DNA of 64,000 nucleotides. Source: Gordius sp. MW1. Its lineage: Eukaryota > Nematomorpha > Gordioida > Gordea > Gordiidae. The DNA is taken from positions 16,996,060-17,060,059 of the forward strand of contig OZ038529.1 in the NCBI GenBank assembly GCA_964036665.1, written 5' to 3'. Shown one piece after another: positions 1 to 11,256 of this stretch; position 1 is the stretch's first letter, and each line of letters opens with the position of its first letter. The notes below the pieces were generated by a model. That model saw only the letters and a list, made by a program, of their open reading frames with translations. It was not told the DNA's origin and did no database searches. The position numbers and the translations under genes were made by a program.

Positions 1-373
1 GGAAGGTATGTTCAATAGAAGACTTCGAACAACTCTTGACCAATTAAAATGGACACGGAAGGAGAAAATCAGTGATTCCGTTTGGAAACAAAAGTATTAC
101 AGGAACCGGGGCCTGGAATACCGTGATTTTGCTCCAAATCAAAAAGTTTGGGTACAAAATGACAGATCTCCAGGTTGGAGAGAAGGTCAAGTCCTTACGA
201 AAAATAGTTACCTGACCTATGACGTACAATTGGGTGACAAAACTCAAGTAAAACACGCCGACCATATGAGAGTAGTCAAACGACCAGATACAGCAGCGAT
301 TTCAGAAGACAACATACTTCCATACAAAAGAGTATCGGTTCCAACTGTCAGATACCCTCAAGGTTTCGCTTAA
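1..373 (+). CDS. Ty3/gypsy integrase C-terminal end (cut by window start)
   Basis: The reading frame is open from the window edge to the TAA at 371-373. It is identical to the last ~124 codons of the complete Gag-Pol ORF at 11257-15054. This part lies downstream of the integrase catalytic core and carries basic residues plus the conserved retroelement stretch around KVWVQNDRSPGWREG, which resembles the integrase C-terminal DNA-binding fold (family knowledge). The polypurine tract and 3' LTR follow directly. It belongs to a third, mostly unseen unit of the tandem array, so its integrity upstream is unknown. Confidence 0.9.
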   Translation, partial: EGMFNRRLRTTLDQLKWTRKEKISDSVWKQKYYRNRGLEYRDFAPNQKVWVQNDRSPGWREGQVLTKNSYLTYDVQLGDKTQVKHADHMRVVKRPDTAAISEDNILPYKRVSVPTVRYPQGFA

Positions 374-385
374 AGGGTGGAGTAG

Positions 386-662
386 TGTAATGGAGTAGTA
401 TTCAAGGTAGCCTTTTTGAATACACGCGTTTTTACTATACTTGAGCGCGGTCACAGACATTTGATTATACTCGTAGCCATTTGAATACACCTTAGTTTAC
501 ACCGTACTTGGTATCTCTTATTTGATTATGTATGTCCTTCTTTATAATTATTACTCGCAGTTATCTATAAAAAGCCGTGTTTATTTAATAAAAGAGTCTC
601 TCTGTGCCTTTCTGTCGATTTAGTGTATGGTTTAGGACAATACCCCCGGCCACTTCGTTACA
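386..662 (+). repeat. Gypsy 3' LTR, partial unit at window start
   Basis: 277-bp LTR beginning TGTAATGG and ending CGTTACA, identical by eye to the LTRs at 10928, 15067, 25612 and 29486. It is followed by AATGA (663-667), the target-site duplication found at every visible flank of this element. Confidence 0.95.
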
Positions 663-1033
663 AATGACTTTTTTCTAAAGGTGGATGAAAGGATTCAAAT
701 TGTTATTGTTTACCTCAATAAATTTCTATAACAACTTGAAAGCCCCTCCCGCCCCCTTCACATTTATTTAAAATATTTTTTTCCGTTATTTTAACAATAT
801 ATTACCCTAAATATTTTTAATATATATTATTTTTAAATAATTAAAAAGAAGAGAATAGTGCTTTGTTTCAATTAATGTGTCATTAGTGTCATACTTGTTT
901 TTTAATATCTGTCTCAAATACTCCATGTAATGTGGTAAATAAAATTAGTTTTGTATTATTTTTTGAAATTCGAAGAGTAGAGTTAGCAAATAGCGCCAAA
1001 TAGCAAGAGATCTTTCTTTAAATCATAAACCAA

Positions 1034-3843
1034 ATATTTAAATCGTTCATCGCCTTGCATGTTAGATGGAAGTACAAAGTGTTTTCCTAAAGATTTCATC
1101 AATGATACGGTCACACATGTCGACGGATATCCTATTTATCGTCGAAGAAGTACCGATAATGGCGGACAAATATTTACTAAAACTATCAGTAACGCAGCCC
1201 TTGACATTGACAATCGATGGGTTGTACCATTTGTGCAAAACATTCAATGCTCATATTAATGTTGAGTTCTGCAGTTCGGTGAAGAGCATCAAATATATAT
1301 GCAAGTATGTGAATAAAGGAAATGATATGGCTGTATTTAGAATTGATAATACCAATGTGAATGCTCTTCCATTGAATAACAATGATAAAATAATTAACTA
1401 CCAAATTGGCCGGTACATAAGCTCCAATGAAGCTGTTTGGCGGATCTTTGGTTTATCAATTCATGAACGGAATCCAGCAGTTATCCATTTAGCTGTCCAT
1501 CTTGAAAACGGCCAGCGTGTATTTTTCACGAACGAGACCGCGCTTGATCGTGCTATAAATCCACCAAAAACTACACTCACCGATTTTTGTGAATTGTGTT
1601 ATCGTACCGATGCTTTTGGTGCCTTCGTGCGAACATTACTCTATTCAAAAGTACCCCCGCTATTTTACGTTGACTCAAGCGAAAAACTGGATGCCCCGCA
1701 AGCAAGGCACACCAGTTAATACATGCCCTGGTTTATTCAAATCAAACATTTTGGGTCGTGTATATATAGTGAATCCTAGGCAGACTGAGTGCTTTTATCT
1801 GCGACTGTTGTTGGTAAATGTCACCGGCCCATTGTCATATCACGATATACTTAAAGTTAATGGACATCAGTATTAAATGTATAAAGATTCATGCCTTGCA
1901 CTAGGCTTGATAGAAGATGACAAGTATTGGGACAGTATGCTTACTGAAGCAGCATTAAACTCTACAGCAACACAAATTCGTCTACTATTCGCTATAGTGT
2001 TGACTACATGTTCCCCGGCCCGAGCACAAACGTTGTGGGATAAGCACAAATATTCAATGGCTGAAGATATATTACATCGATATACTTCAAGGTGCAACGA
2101 TCTATCGATATTATTCAGCGACGCAATGTACAATGAAGCATTGATAGCTAATAAGGTCTTTGCATTGTCATTGCCAATTTAAAAATTAGTCATTTTGGAA
2201 TGAATTCACCAAATCGAAGTGCATCTGATTTACACAACACTGACACTGATATGAGTCTTGAATGCAGTACAATACTGTAGAAATGGCAGCAATGTTACTC
2301 GCAATGTCCCACTACTGACTGATGAACAAAAAACCATTTACGACCGCATTATGCTGGCAGTTTTGGCAGGACAAGGTGGTTTCTTTTTTTTGAATGCACC
2401 AGGTGGAACTGGCGAAACATTTCTTATTTCAGTAATTCTTGCCGAGATACGATCCAAAAATAACATCTCATTGGCCGTTGCATCATCTGGCATTTAAGCA
2501 ACTTTAATAGATGGAGGCAGAACATCTCATTCTGCATTAAAGTTGCCACTAAATAAAGTAACCCAGAGGCAGTGTGCAACATAAAAAAACAATCGTCCAT
2601 GGCCACAATACTCAAACGGTGTAAAGTTATCATGAATGTGCTATGGCACATAAACATTCCCTTGAGGCATTGGACAGGACATTGAAGGATATAAAAAACA
2701 ATATAAAATATTTGGCGGCACTCTTTTACTCCTTTCAGGTGATTTCAGACAAACACTTCCCGTCATTCCACGTTAAACGTACGCTGATGAGATCAACGCT
2801 TGCTTAAAATCATCGTCACTGTGGCGTAATGTTGAAAAGTTAGAGCTGAAATTAAACATGCGCGTTCATATGATTAAAGATCCATCCGCTGAAACATTCT
2901 TAAAACAACTGTTAGATATTGGTGATGGAAAAGTTGCTATGTATGAAAATACTGGATGCATAAAATTACCGTCGTTTTGCACAGTCGTCGACTCGCAAAA
3001 TGCTCTCATCGACCACATATTTCTAGATCTATATACACAGTACAAAAATCTTGCCTGGATGTCCGAAAGAGCAATATTGTCACAAAAAATGGTTGTCAAT
3101 AATTTAAATTCCAAGATACAACAGTTGTTGCCAGGTGACTTGGTGTCAAATCTGTCGATACAGTTTGCGATGCTAACGAAGCTGTAAGTTAGTTTTTGAA
3201 TTCATTGGATTTGTCAGGCATGCCACCGCACCTTTTACAATTGAAGGTTGGATCTCCAATAATTTTGCTTCATAATTTAAACCCACCACGGCTGTGCAAT
3301 GGCACACGATAAGTCATTATAAAATGTATGAAAAATGTTATCGAAGTCACCATTTTGAATGGCAAGTTCCGAGGTGAAAATGTATTGCTGCCACGAATCC
3401 CTATGATTCTCACAGATGTGCCGATTAAATTTAAACGTATTCAATTTCCAATTAGATTGGCATTCGTAATGACAATTAATAAGGCTCAGGTCAAACGATG
3501 TCTATTTGTGGCTTAGATTTGGGCACATCATGCTTTTCCCACGGACAGCTATACGTGGCATGTTCTCGCGTAGGTAAACCATCCCGTTTGTTTGTGTTGG
3601 CTAAAGATGGACTAACCAAAATACTGTATATTCCATCGCACTTAGAGATTGATGGTATTTTTTAATCGTCATAATTCGATGTATTATCAAAAATTATTTA
3701 AGTATAAAGAATGAAATTAATAAATGATTAGTGTATTCTCACAACGCCCCATTCTGATTTTAGTCATAACCACATACCCATACACTTATAGTATTTTCTA
3801 GAAAAAATGTATATAGCAAAACAACGTTTGCCGGGTCAGCTAG
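1034..3843 (+). mobile_element. Helitron remnant, 5'-truncated (unit 1)
   Basis: The right end GCCGGGTCAGCTAG at 3830-3843, followed by T, is a typical animal Helitron 3' terminus (CTAG|T). Upstream lies a broken Rep/helicase gene. No 5' TC terminus exists, because the element starts abruptly at the duplication junction inside the coding region. The missing part would have held the N-terminal Rep region with the HUH motif. Confidence 0.85.
1042..3665 (+). pseudogene. Helitron Rep/helicase (RepHel) pseudogene, unit 1
   Basis: The family enzyme nicks and unwinds DNA for rolling-circle-type transposition. Fragments in several + frames line up in order with the C-terminal Rep domain and Pif1-like helicase. 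Near 1270-1320, KYICKYVNKG resembles the two-tyrosine motif of Rep. Next come a block with GRYISSNEAVWRIFG, a block with CPGLFKSNILGRVY, the P-loop block at ~2395-2420, and helicase motifs including INKAQ and LYVACSRVG before the TAA at 3663-3665. The P-loop reads APGGTGET, where the ATP-binding lysine expected after TG is glutamate. Frame breaks or stops occur near 1225, 1640, 1876, 2180, 2497, 2575 and 3187, so no functional product is expected. The start is missing. Confidence 0.88.
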
Positions 3844-5225
3844 TACTACTATAATATTTTGTCCCATTGCGACAACTACCCTAAAAACCTTTGGCCCCTA
3901 AGCCTTAAAACTTTTTAAAAAAATAGGGAAACAAATCTCATTGCTATCCCATGATAATCGCGAATCGTTTTTTATACGACAGAAAATCGGCATAATTATC
4001 TGTAAATGTACTTCATTAGCCATAACCGAATGTTTCCCAATATTTACGATTCTTAATTTTTTGATTTAGTTATCTCACCTTCACAAAATAAGTAATTCTC
4101 TCTAAAAATTGTTTTTTTAAACATTTATTATTAGTAAATGCGCAACTTAACAAGAGTTCTTTTAATATAATTGAGTTTTTCCGTATAACTTGAAAAAAAA
4201 TTCAATTTTCTGTCAATGGGGGGGGGGGGAGGTTCTAACCCGAAAACCCCCTTCCCTACGCTACTGTTTTTCACTCTTGATTGAAATAAATGAAAAAGCA
4301 CCTTTTAACAGCTTTTAAAAACTCACCTTAGTAATTTCGCTTTAACTATCCAAGCTATGGAGCTATGTGACGGAAAATAAGTATCAATTCATAATAAATA
4401 AATAAGATTATTATAATTGATTTCTTCCTTGATAATTTGAATTGGGGTAAAAATATAAGGTTGGGGGGCCCGAAAGGGCCAGGATTTTGCTGAGAAGGCC
4501 TTGGCCCCACCATAGCTACCCCACTGGTTGCAATAAGGCTGTAAAAAGAACCAAGGAGTATGAGGCAATACGGCATAAATAGGTCTCCTGGCATCATAAT
4601 CCACTTGTTATGGCTTGTTATGCACCTTACAAGAAACGTATTTTAGAAAGAAGGAAAGTATATCCAACCAAGATAGATATAAAATACATTAGAAAACGCC
4701 AAAAGGCGATATATACTACAGCACAAACCACCCGCCCGACCTGAGCTCGTCCGAGGGGGAATTGAGTCGGGTTCGGATATAAAAAATAAAATAATTGCGG
4801 CTCATATCAGGCCTGATGGACCAGCCTAGTGGATAAGCTCGACCTGAAACACATCAAACACTATATAAAATAAATATTTTCCTATAACTTAGGTAATATG
4901 CTTATAACAATCTATAAATCTTTTAATAATTTTTAATAGCGTTTATAAAATAAAATAAGCAAAAAATTTTAAAAGTTATCTATTTGTATTAAGGAAGTTT
5001 TTCATTTTTAAATTGTTAATAAGTTTATTATAGCAATTGGATTTTTTTTTATCTAAAAGTATCCATAGCAAAATAATTTATTAATATGATTAAACAATTT
5101 TAATAAAAAGCTTTTATAAATTAGGACTGGACTTAGTTCGGGCCAAAAATCAATCAACAATTTTAGGCTTGGGCCAACATTGGGCTTGGCGGGAGAAATT
5201 TTTTTGCAGGGCATGCTGTTCAGGC
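3844..5225. other. AT-rich non-coding filler with hAT-like end, unit 1
   Basis: No gene is seen. The stretch holds a G-run at ~4217 and an isolated 3' end of a hAT-like MITE at ~4440-4536. Its terminus CATAGCTACCCCACTG is the inverted form of the CAGTGG-GTAGC ends seen elsewhere, and the adjoining GGCCCGAAAGGGCCAGGATTTTGCT segment matches the family at 39180-39293. A second similar end, CCTACGCTACTG, lies near 4256-4267. The short - strand ORFs here read through the MITE and are not supported as genes. Confidence 0.5.
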
Positions 5226-5832
5226 CGATATAGCCAGCAAACTGGATGATAAAGAGGGCTACATGCTAATCAATAAATTGGCCAGAGATAATAAATGTCG
5301 GGCTTATAATAGTAAAAAGTAAGGAGGGTCAACCTTACTTAAAACGATGTAGTGGACGATATTTTGAAGAATCTCTTAATATTGCAAATGACAAAGTGAG
5401 CGAAATGAACAAGATGTGAAAATTTATAGCAAATAAGACCAGAGAGATTAGCGATGAAAGCTGGAGTAACCTTCTTGACAGGATATTGACAAAGGAGCAA
5501 ATCCCCGATCACTGTACAACGAGAACCAAAGGAGGTCCTTTGGGTTAGGAGTGTGGCGATAGAGATGTTATCATTCCTCTGCACTTAGGGAAGAATTATA
5601 GGTACAAAGACTAAGGAACGAGGTGGACATATCGGCTAATTAGTTTACATTTAGAGCCGCCTGACTCCTTCGCTAGTTAAATGATGTTAAGATATTGAAA
5701 GGAAAAAATCTACACATGATTTATCTTGGAGAAGGTTTATGACACAATGCATCGCGATTTGATATGTTGTTGCGAGATAGCAAATATTCCTTTTGCATAT
5801 GTTCGACTCAAGAAAAATATTTAATAAACCTC
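5226..5832 (+). pseudogene. RTE-type LINE reverse-transcriptase scrap, unit 1
   Basis: Broken + strand reading frames resemble the linker and early reverse transcriptase of RTE-like non-LTR elements. A stretch with ASKLDDKEGYMLINKLARD at ~5230-5290 resembles the linker. At ~5735-5825, LEKVYDTMHRDLICC followed by YVRLKKNI corresponds to the motif usually read as LEKAYDTVPR. Many stops and frame breaks are present. The - strand scrap at 62090-63010 carries the related LEKAYNTVPRDLI, so both come from related LINEs. Confidence 0.6.
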
Positions 5833-6175
5833 AAATTCCTTTGTTAGGACGACTGTGGGAGTTTTGATTTTTTGGAGGGATCGGCTCTATGCCTCTAATA
5901 GTGGTGTTAAATTGCTAACTTGCTTCAACTCCAAGCGCGTACACGCACACTGAGCTGTTATGCTCGTAAGCACAATGAGTGCTCGCTGTTGGGTGCACTA
6001 CGCAGAACTGTACAGTAGCATATAAAAATGCTCGAGGCGAGTCGAAGCAGCAAAATTTGTTCAAGCATTCAGCAGATTGCCTGAGCAGTAAACTCGAGCA
6101 GATAGCAAATATAAGCTATATGCTACGATTTAGTAACTTTAAATATTTCTCATATTATATATCATAAATAAATCA
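5833..6175. other. Non-coding spacer, unit 1
   Basis: No gene or clear element. It contains a short segment with repeated GCTCG and GAGC words (~5930-6105) that could be the worn edge of an element. Confidence 0.3.
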
Positions 6176-6410
6176 AGAACTTTGCCCCCCTCCCTTTTTT
6201 CGTCCCCTTGGTTTGCACCACCCCCCCCCCTCTTTTTTAACACTCTTTTTCACCTGGAGGGGGGGGGGTGATTTACCCTTCCCTTTTTTAATCCTTTTTC
6301 TCACCCGGGCCCTCTTTTTTACCCCCCCCCCTCCTTTGTACCCTTGTAATAAGGGGGGAAGCAAATCACCCCCCCCCCCCCCCACCAGGGTGAAAAAAAG
6401 GGTAAGAAAA
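6176..6410. repeat. C/G-homopolymer low-complexity block, unit 1
   Basis: Alternating runs of C, G and T (CCCCCC/GGGGGG with CTTTTTT) form a partly self-complementary block. Run lengths differ from the copy at 20857-21093, as expected for slippage. The proline- and glycine-rich ORFs over it are products of the base composition. Confidence 0.8.
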
Positions 6411-7254
6411 TAGATGGGTAAGGCATGAATTAGATTATATTAAGTTATTTCATTAGAAGGGGGCTAGGATTTCTCCTCCTAATTTGTTTTCAGGTTTATT
6501 AAATTTTATTAATATATGGATAGTTTAAAATAATATATCCAAAATGTTAATTTAAACTCAATATATTAAAAATAATAAACGAAACGTTTATAAATAGCGA
6601 AATTTGACCTGTAGCAAATAATATGTCAGTTAAAATGATTGATTGACAGCTCATATTTAACACGGCTGGCCTCTGTTATACTACACTGGGCAGGCCGGGT
6701 ATCATAACAAGATTAGGTTAATGCGGGCTTACTGAGATTTTATATTAGCTTACTATTTTTTGTCACGTTTTTATTTAAAAAATTCGAGAATTAAATGAAA
6801 TTTTCGAAAATATGACATAAAACTCGGGCCATCGGCCCTCGTGGGAAGGGGCAGGGGAGAAGGGAAGGGAAGGGGGGAAGGGAAGGGGGGACGACTCATC
6901 TATACTTCGTATAAATGTATCATATTTGCTATGCAATTTATGGGCGGGAAAGGTGGGAAGGGGCGAGAATGCTTATAGGGGGGTATTCAATGCCTAATGA
7001 TTAATTAATTATTAATTTTTATGCAAATTTTCCATTTATGGGCAAAATGTAATATAGGCAAAATGTAATATAGGCAAGGGTTAGGGTTAGATTTAGTGTT
7101 TGCATCTAGTTGCGTATTACATTAGTTTTTATGGCCTTTAGTGATTATGGGTCTAACAAACATTATATTATAAAACATCACAATGTTAAGAATTTGCAGA
7201 ATTGTTGGGAGAAATTTTTTGTTGAATTTGAACAATTTTTAATTAAAAAAATCA
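6411..7254. other. AT-rich spacer with purine run, unit 1
   Basis: No gene. Notable parts are a GGGAAGGGAAGG purine tract at ~6843-6890, an 18-bp word (GGCAAAATGTAATATAG) repeated twice at ~7038-7075, and two copies of GGGTTA near 7078, too few to be called telomeric. Confidence 0.5.
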
Positions 7255-8410
7255 AAAATTTAGCCAATGGTCATTTTTTCTCCATTGGTCAGTACCAACA
7301 GATACTCTATAAGCCAATGATAGCCAAAAAAACGGGGAAAAAAAATTTGATGCTCACTTTGGCCAATGGTCATTTTTCCATTGGTCAGCAGCCAGCACAC
7401 GGTAAAAGTGGATATAAATTCATAAGAGTAAAAAAAAAACGAAAAAAAAATTTTCAAATCACATTTTGGCCAATGGTCATTTTTTTCCATTGGTCAGCAG
7501 CCAGGACACGGTAAAAGTGGATATAAATTCATAATAGTCAAAAAATACGAAAAAAAATTTTCGAATCACATTTTGGCCAATGGTCATTTTTTTCCATTGG
7601 TCAGCAGCCAGGACACGGGAAAAGTGGATATATATTTATAATAGTAAAAAAAAACGAAAAAATATTTTCGAATCACATTTTGGCCAATTGTCATTTTTTT
7701 CATTGGTCAGCAGCCAGCGGACGGCCAAAAAGTCATAATAGCAATGGTATGAACAGGAACAATCATAATAGTCAAAAAAAATGAAAGAAATAATTTCGAT
7801 TCACATTTTGGCCAATGGTGATTTTTTCCATCGGTCAGGAGCCAGCGGACGGCCAAAAAGTCATAATAGCAATGGTAGGAACAGGAACAATCATAATAGT
7901 CAAAAAAAATGAAAAAAATAATTTCGATTCACATTTTGGCCAATGGTCATTTTTTTCATCGGTCAGAAACCAGCGAACGGCCAAAAAGTCATAATAGCAA
8001 TGGTAGGAACAGGAACAATCATAATAGTCAAAAAAAACAAAAAAAATAATTTCGATTCACATTTTGGCCAATGGTCATTTTTTCCATCGGTCAGGAGTCA
8101 GCGGACGGCCAAAAAGTCATAATAGCAATGGTAGTAACAGAAACAATCATAATAGTAAAAAAAAACGAAAAAATAAACTCGGATTCACATATTGGCCAAT
8201 GGTCATTTTTTTCATTGGTCAGCAGCCAGCGGACGGCCAAAAAGTCATAATAGCAATGGTAGTAACAGGAACAATCATAATAGTCAATAAAAAAACGAAA
8301 AAATAAACTCGGATTCACATTTTGGCCAATGGTCATTTTTTTCATTGGTCAGCAGCCAGCGGACGGCCAAAAAGTCTTATTATTAATGATAGTAACAAGA
8401 ACAATCATAA
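7255..8410. repeat. Hairpin-bearing satellite, ten units (unit 1)
   Basis: Ten imperfect tandem units. The word CCAATGG (or CCAATTG) starts at 7264, 7363, 7470, 7577, 7684, 7812, 7940, 8068, 8196 and 8326, giving spacings of 99, 107, 107, 107, 128, 128, 128, 128 and 130 bp. Each unit has CCAATGG, a ~10-nt T-rich spacer, then CCATTGG or a close variant, so each can fold into a hairpin with a ~7-bp stem. The later units add a block AGCGGACGGCCAAAAAGTCATAATAGCAATGG. The repeated 'LANGHFF' ORFs are this satellite translated. Confidence 0.93.
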
Positions 8411-8690
8411 GAGTCAAAAAAAACTCCGGGATTCTAACCCAAAAACTAGTTAAATTGCATAGCAATTAAAAGTAAACAACTTTTATTTATGTTTATTATA
8501 TAAAATTAATAAAATGAAACAATAATAGAACAAGCGGACGACCAAAAAGTCATATTATCAATGGGGCACCTCTTATGCATTAATTTAAAAAATATCACAG
8601 CGAGGGAGATAGAGATGAGGGGTGGGGCACCTCTTTCTTATGCATTAATTTAAAAAATCGATAACCTAATATACCCAATGCAAACTAATA

Positions 8691-8746
8691 ACAAACAGCG
8701 TGACAAACAGCGGGACAAACAGCGTGACAAACAGCGTGACAAACAA
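8691..8746. repeat. 12-bp minisatellite, unit 1
   Basis: ACAAACAGCGTG occurs four times in a row with one variant (CGGG), then a partial copy. Just upstream, a segment GGGGCACCTCT...TTATGCATTAATTTAAAAAAT is repeated twice (~8563 and ~8622). Confidence 0.85.
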
Positions 8747-9094
8747 AAGCAAAAGCGAGCCCATAAATTGCATAGCAATTAATTAAAGCTTAAAGTTCAA
8801 AATATTTGGCCCACCAGTTAGGACGGCTCTAGTGATTTGGGGATGGCGGGGCGGAATCCTAGAAGGGTATCCGCAGGCCCTGGGGCAATTTAGTTATTAG
8901 ACCGTGATGGGTTCTGGCAAAAAAATTAGACAAATATGATCAATGATAAAAGTATTAATTTTGTATATAGAATGTAGAACCTACAATAAATATCATTTTA
9001 TTTGCCCACCAGCGATTGTCTATTTGGGATTTCGCCCTAAGTAGGAGCATTAAATATGATTTGTTAATATTGCCTAGAGAATTGCAAAGTCATT

Positions 9095-9290
9095 TTTTTC
9101 AACCCGAACCCGACCCTAAATTTTTTTAAATTTTTAACCCAAACCCGACCCGAAAGCATTTTAAATTTTTCAGCCCGAACCCGACCTATTTCAACCAAAA
9201 CCCGACCCGACCAGACCCGAATGCATTTTAAAATTTTCAACCCGAACCCGACCCGGACCGACCCGAAAGCGTTAAAATTTTTTAGCCGAA
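9095..9290. repeat. CCCGAA/CCCGACC-rich repeat, unit 1
   Basis: Repeated ACCCGAACCCGACCCG-type words separated by AT-rich ~20-bp spacers. A smaller patch of the same kind lies at ~9997-10035. Such clustered words occur as subterminal repeats in some hAT elements (family knowledge). Assignment here is inference. Confidence 0.6.
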
Positions 9291-9355
9291 TTCTTTTTCG
9301 AACGTATGTCAAATTTCCGGTATCCAACGCGAGAGTAATAAAAATTTGCGGTGTG

Positions 9356-9509
9356 CATGGGCGTAGCTAGGGGGTGGCAGAGACAGGCGGATGCCCCTCT
9401 TCAAATCCAAAAAATCGTAGATATTTAATCAAATTATGGCTAGAATTTAAAAAATGGTCCTTAATCATTATTGCCCCTCTCTAATTTCAATTTCCTGGCT
9501 ACTCCCATG
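9356..9509. mobile_element. hAT-like MITE, CATGGGCGTAGC family, unit 1
   Basis: Ends read CATGGGCGTAGCTAGG and CCTGGCTACTCCCATG, an imperfect inverted pair. The middle contains GCCCCTCT segments like those at 46486-46636 and 51635-51778, in the opposite orientation. Flanks GCGGTGTG and AGGGTGTT match only partly as an 8-bp duplication. Confidence 0.55.
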
Positions 9510-10114
9510 AGGGTGTTTAAAATTTAATCGAAAGTGCGATTTATGAAACTAATTGATTCCACAGATTTTGATTACTTTTATTTTAATGATTTATAATAGA
9601 GATATATATAAATGATTGCACACAGTATCTGGTCACATTCAATTTGAAAAATAGAGTTTTGCAAATGAATCATTTAATAAATTTAAACATAATCTTATTT
9701 GTTTTATGAATATATATTAATGTAGTTTGAATTAATAATGAACTACAACTTCACACTATTTAAATACAATTAATTAAAAAATATCATTTTGTTGATATAT
9801 TTTACCTTTCACCAGTCAAATTTAAATTTGCATTTAAATTAAAACAATCAGATTTAAAAAAACAAAAGGGATTTGAATTAACTTAATGAATGATCTTCAA
9901 TTATACATTTCGGTATTAATTAAAAAATATTATACATAATAGCATTATTTTTAAAGATATGTCACTGGTATTCTGCAATGTAAGATTTATAACCCTTGAC
10001 CCGACACTTTAAATCCAACCCGACCCCACCCGATATTATATAAACATAATTGCTTGTTAGCTACTAACTAGCAATGGAAGGACTGTTGTTTTTACGGGGG
10101 AAAAATGTTCAAAC

Positions 10115-10860
10115 CAGTTGCGTAAAACAGGGGGGGGGGACGGAAATCCCCCCCCCTACCCCCTGTTTTTGGATTAATAACTAAATCAAATGGGTTAAAA
10201 TACTATAGTTTTGTTACATCAAAGACTTTAAGACACTTATAAAAACCTAGAAACATTTTTTGATTTAAATTTTGACAAAATGCGTTGTAAAATTTCGGAA
10301 AATGATTTTAAAAATTGCCATAAAAAAACTTGTTTGAACATTTATTTCCCGTGAAAAAACCAGATCGCCCCAGGAAGTAGAAGCGATTATTATAATGTTT
10401 CTCTTCTATATAATATTAATACTTTTATCATTTATCATATTTGTCAAAAATATTCTGCTAGAGCCCATCACGGTTTGATAACTAAATTACATGCCAAGGC
10501 CAGCCAAAACCCTTTAATTGCACAATTCACTAATGCTGTCGAACAGCCGGGCCCAAAAGGACGATTTTCAATTTCAAGTTATTTTCAAATTTTTTTGATC
10601 TAATTCTAGAATTTTTATAAATAGAAAGGTGGCAAAAAAATAGTAAAATATATAAAAAATTATATTATTGTGCCCGCCCAGGCCTACCTAAAAATCTCAA
10701 TTTAGAACGGTAGCCTGCCCTACCCCTTGGCGGAGTGGGCCAAGCAGCGAGCCCGACTTTTTGGTTGTTTAATTTTTACTTTTAATTACAATTAAAATGG
10801 GAGGGGGAAAATTTTTGCCAAATTCCCCCCCCCCTCGTGAAAATCCTGGCTACGCGCCTG
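10115..10860. mobile_element. hAT-like element with CAGTTGCG/CGCGCCTG ends, unit 1
   Basis: The right end TCCTGGCTACGCGCCTG is the same terminus as the MITEs at 42156 and 46801. The left end is CAGTTGCGTAAAACAGGGG. Flanks TTCAAAC(C) and TTCATACC agree at 7 of 8 positions, so a slightly mutated 8-bp duplication is likely. It lacks coding sequence and overlaps one arm of the larger inverted repeat, so nested insertion is probable. Confidence 0.5.
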
Positions 10861-10927
10861 TTCATACCTAAAAATAATCAAATTTGTCGACAGGAGTTTT
10901 TAATATAAATTTTATTCATATGAATGA

Positions 10928-11204
10928 TGTAATGGAGTAGTATTCAAGGTAGCCTTTTTGAATACACGCGTTTTTACTATACTTGAGCGCGGTCACAGAC
11001 ATTTGATTATACTCGTAGCCATTTGAATACACCTTAGTTTACACCGTACTTGGTATCTCTTATTTGATTATGTATGTCCTTCTTTATAATTATTACTCGC
11101 AGTTATCTATAAAAAGCCGTGTTTATTTAATAAAAGAGTCTCTCTGTGCCTTTCTGTCGATTTAGTGTATGGTTTAGGACAATACCCCCGGCCACTTCGT
11201 TACA
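10928..11204 (+). repeat. Gypsy 5' LTR (unit 1)
   Basis: Starts TGTAATGG and ends CGTTACA (TG...CA, inverted TGTAA/TTACA). Within it TATAAAAAG at 11108-11116 and AATAAA at 11129-11134 are a promoter and a poly(A) signal in the usual U3/R arrangement. Identical by eye to 15067-15343. Confidence 0.95.
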
Positions 11205-11206
11205 AC

Positions 11207-11220
11207 TGGCGACGAGGAAA
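11207..11220 (+). other. Primer-binding site candidate
   Basis: TGGCGACGAGGAAA begins 2 nt after the 5' LTR. An initial TGG pairs with the CCA end of a tRNA. The exact primer tRNA was not identified. Confidence 0.7.
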
Positions 11221-11256
11221 AACCCTTCCACACCTAACTAGCAATTATCAATCAAG

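Larger units (their letters stand above)
8890..10500. repeat. Inverted repeat pair spanning ~1.6 kb, unit 1
   Basis: Sequence at ~8890-8985 (...ACCGTGATGGGTTCTGG...GACAAATATGATCAATGATAAAAGTATTAAT) recurs as its reverse complement at ~10405-10500 with some mismatches. The arms are ~90 bp and could be the long terminal inverted repeats of a decayed DNA transposon. No transposase is seen between them. Confidence 0.55.

Noticed and set aside
1059-3665. A host Pif1 helicase gene
   Set aside because: Order of Rep and helicase blocks plus the CTAG|T terminus identifies a Helitron. Many frame breaks also exclude a working gene.
4355-4604. 71- to 80-codon - strand ORFs
   Set aside because: They run through the end of a hAT-like MITE, and the two overlapping frames have no domain.
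6173-6413. Proline- and glycine-rich ORFs on both strands
   Set aside because: They are translations of C/G/T homopolymer runs whose lengths differ between the two tandem copies.
7074-7094. Telomeric repeat
   Set aside because: Only two GGGTTA units are present.
7110-7514. 134-codon ORF with repeated LANGHFF-type words
   Set aside because: It reads across satellite repeat units. Repetition comes from the DNA repeat, and there is no start context or domain.
7255-8410. CRISPR-like array
   Set aside because: Units are directly adjoining 107-128 bp satellite repeats without unique spacers, in a eukaryotic setting.
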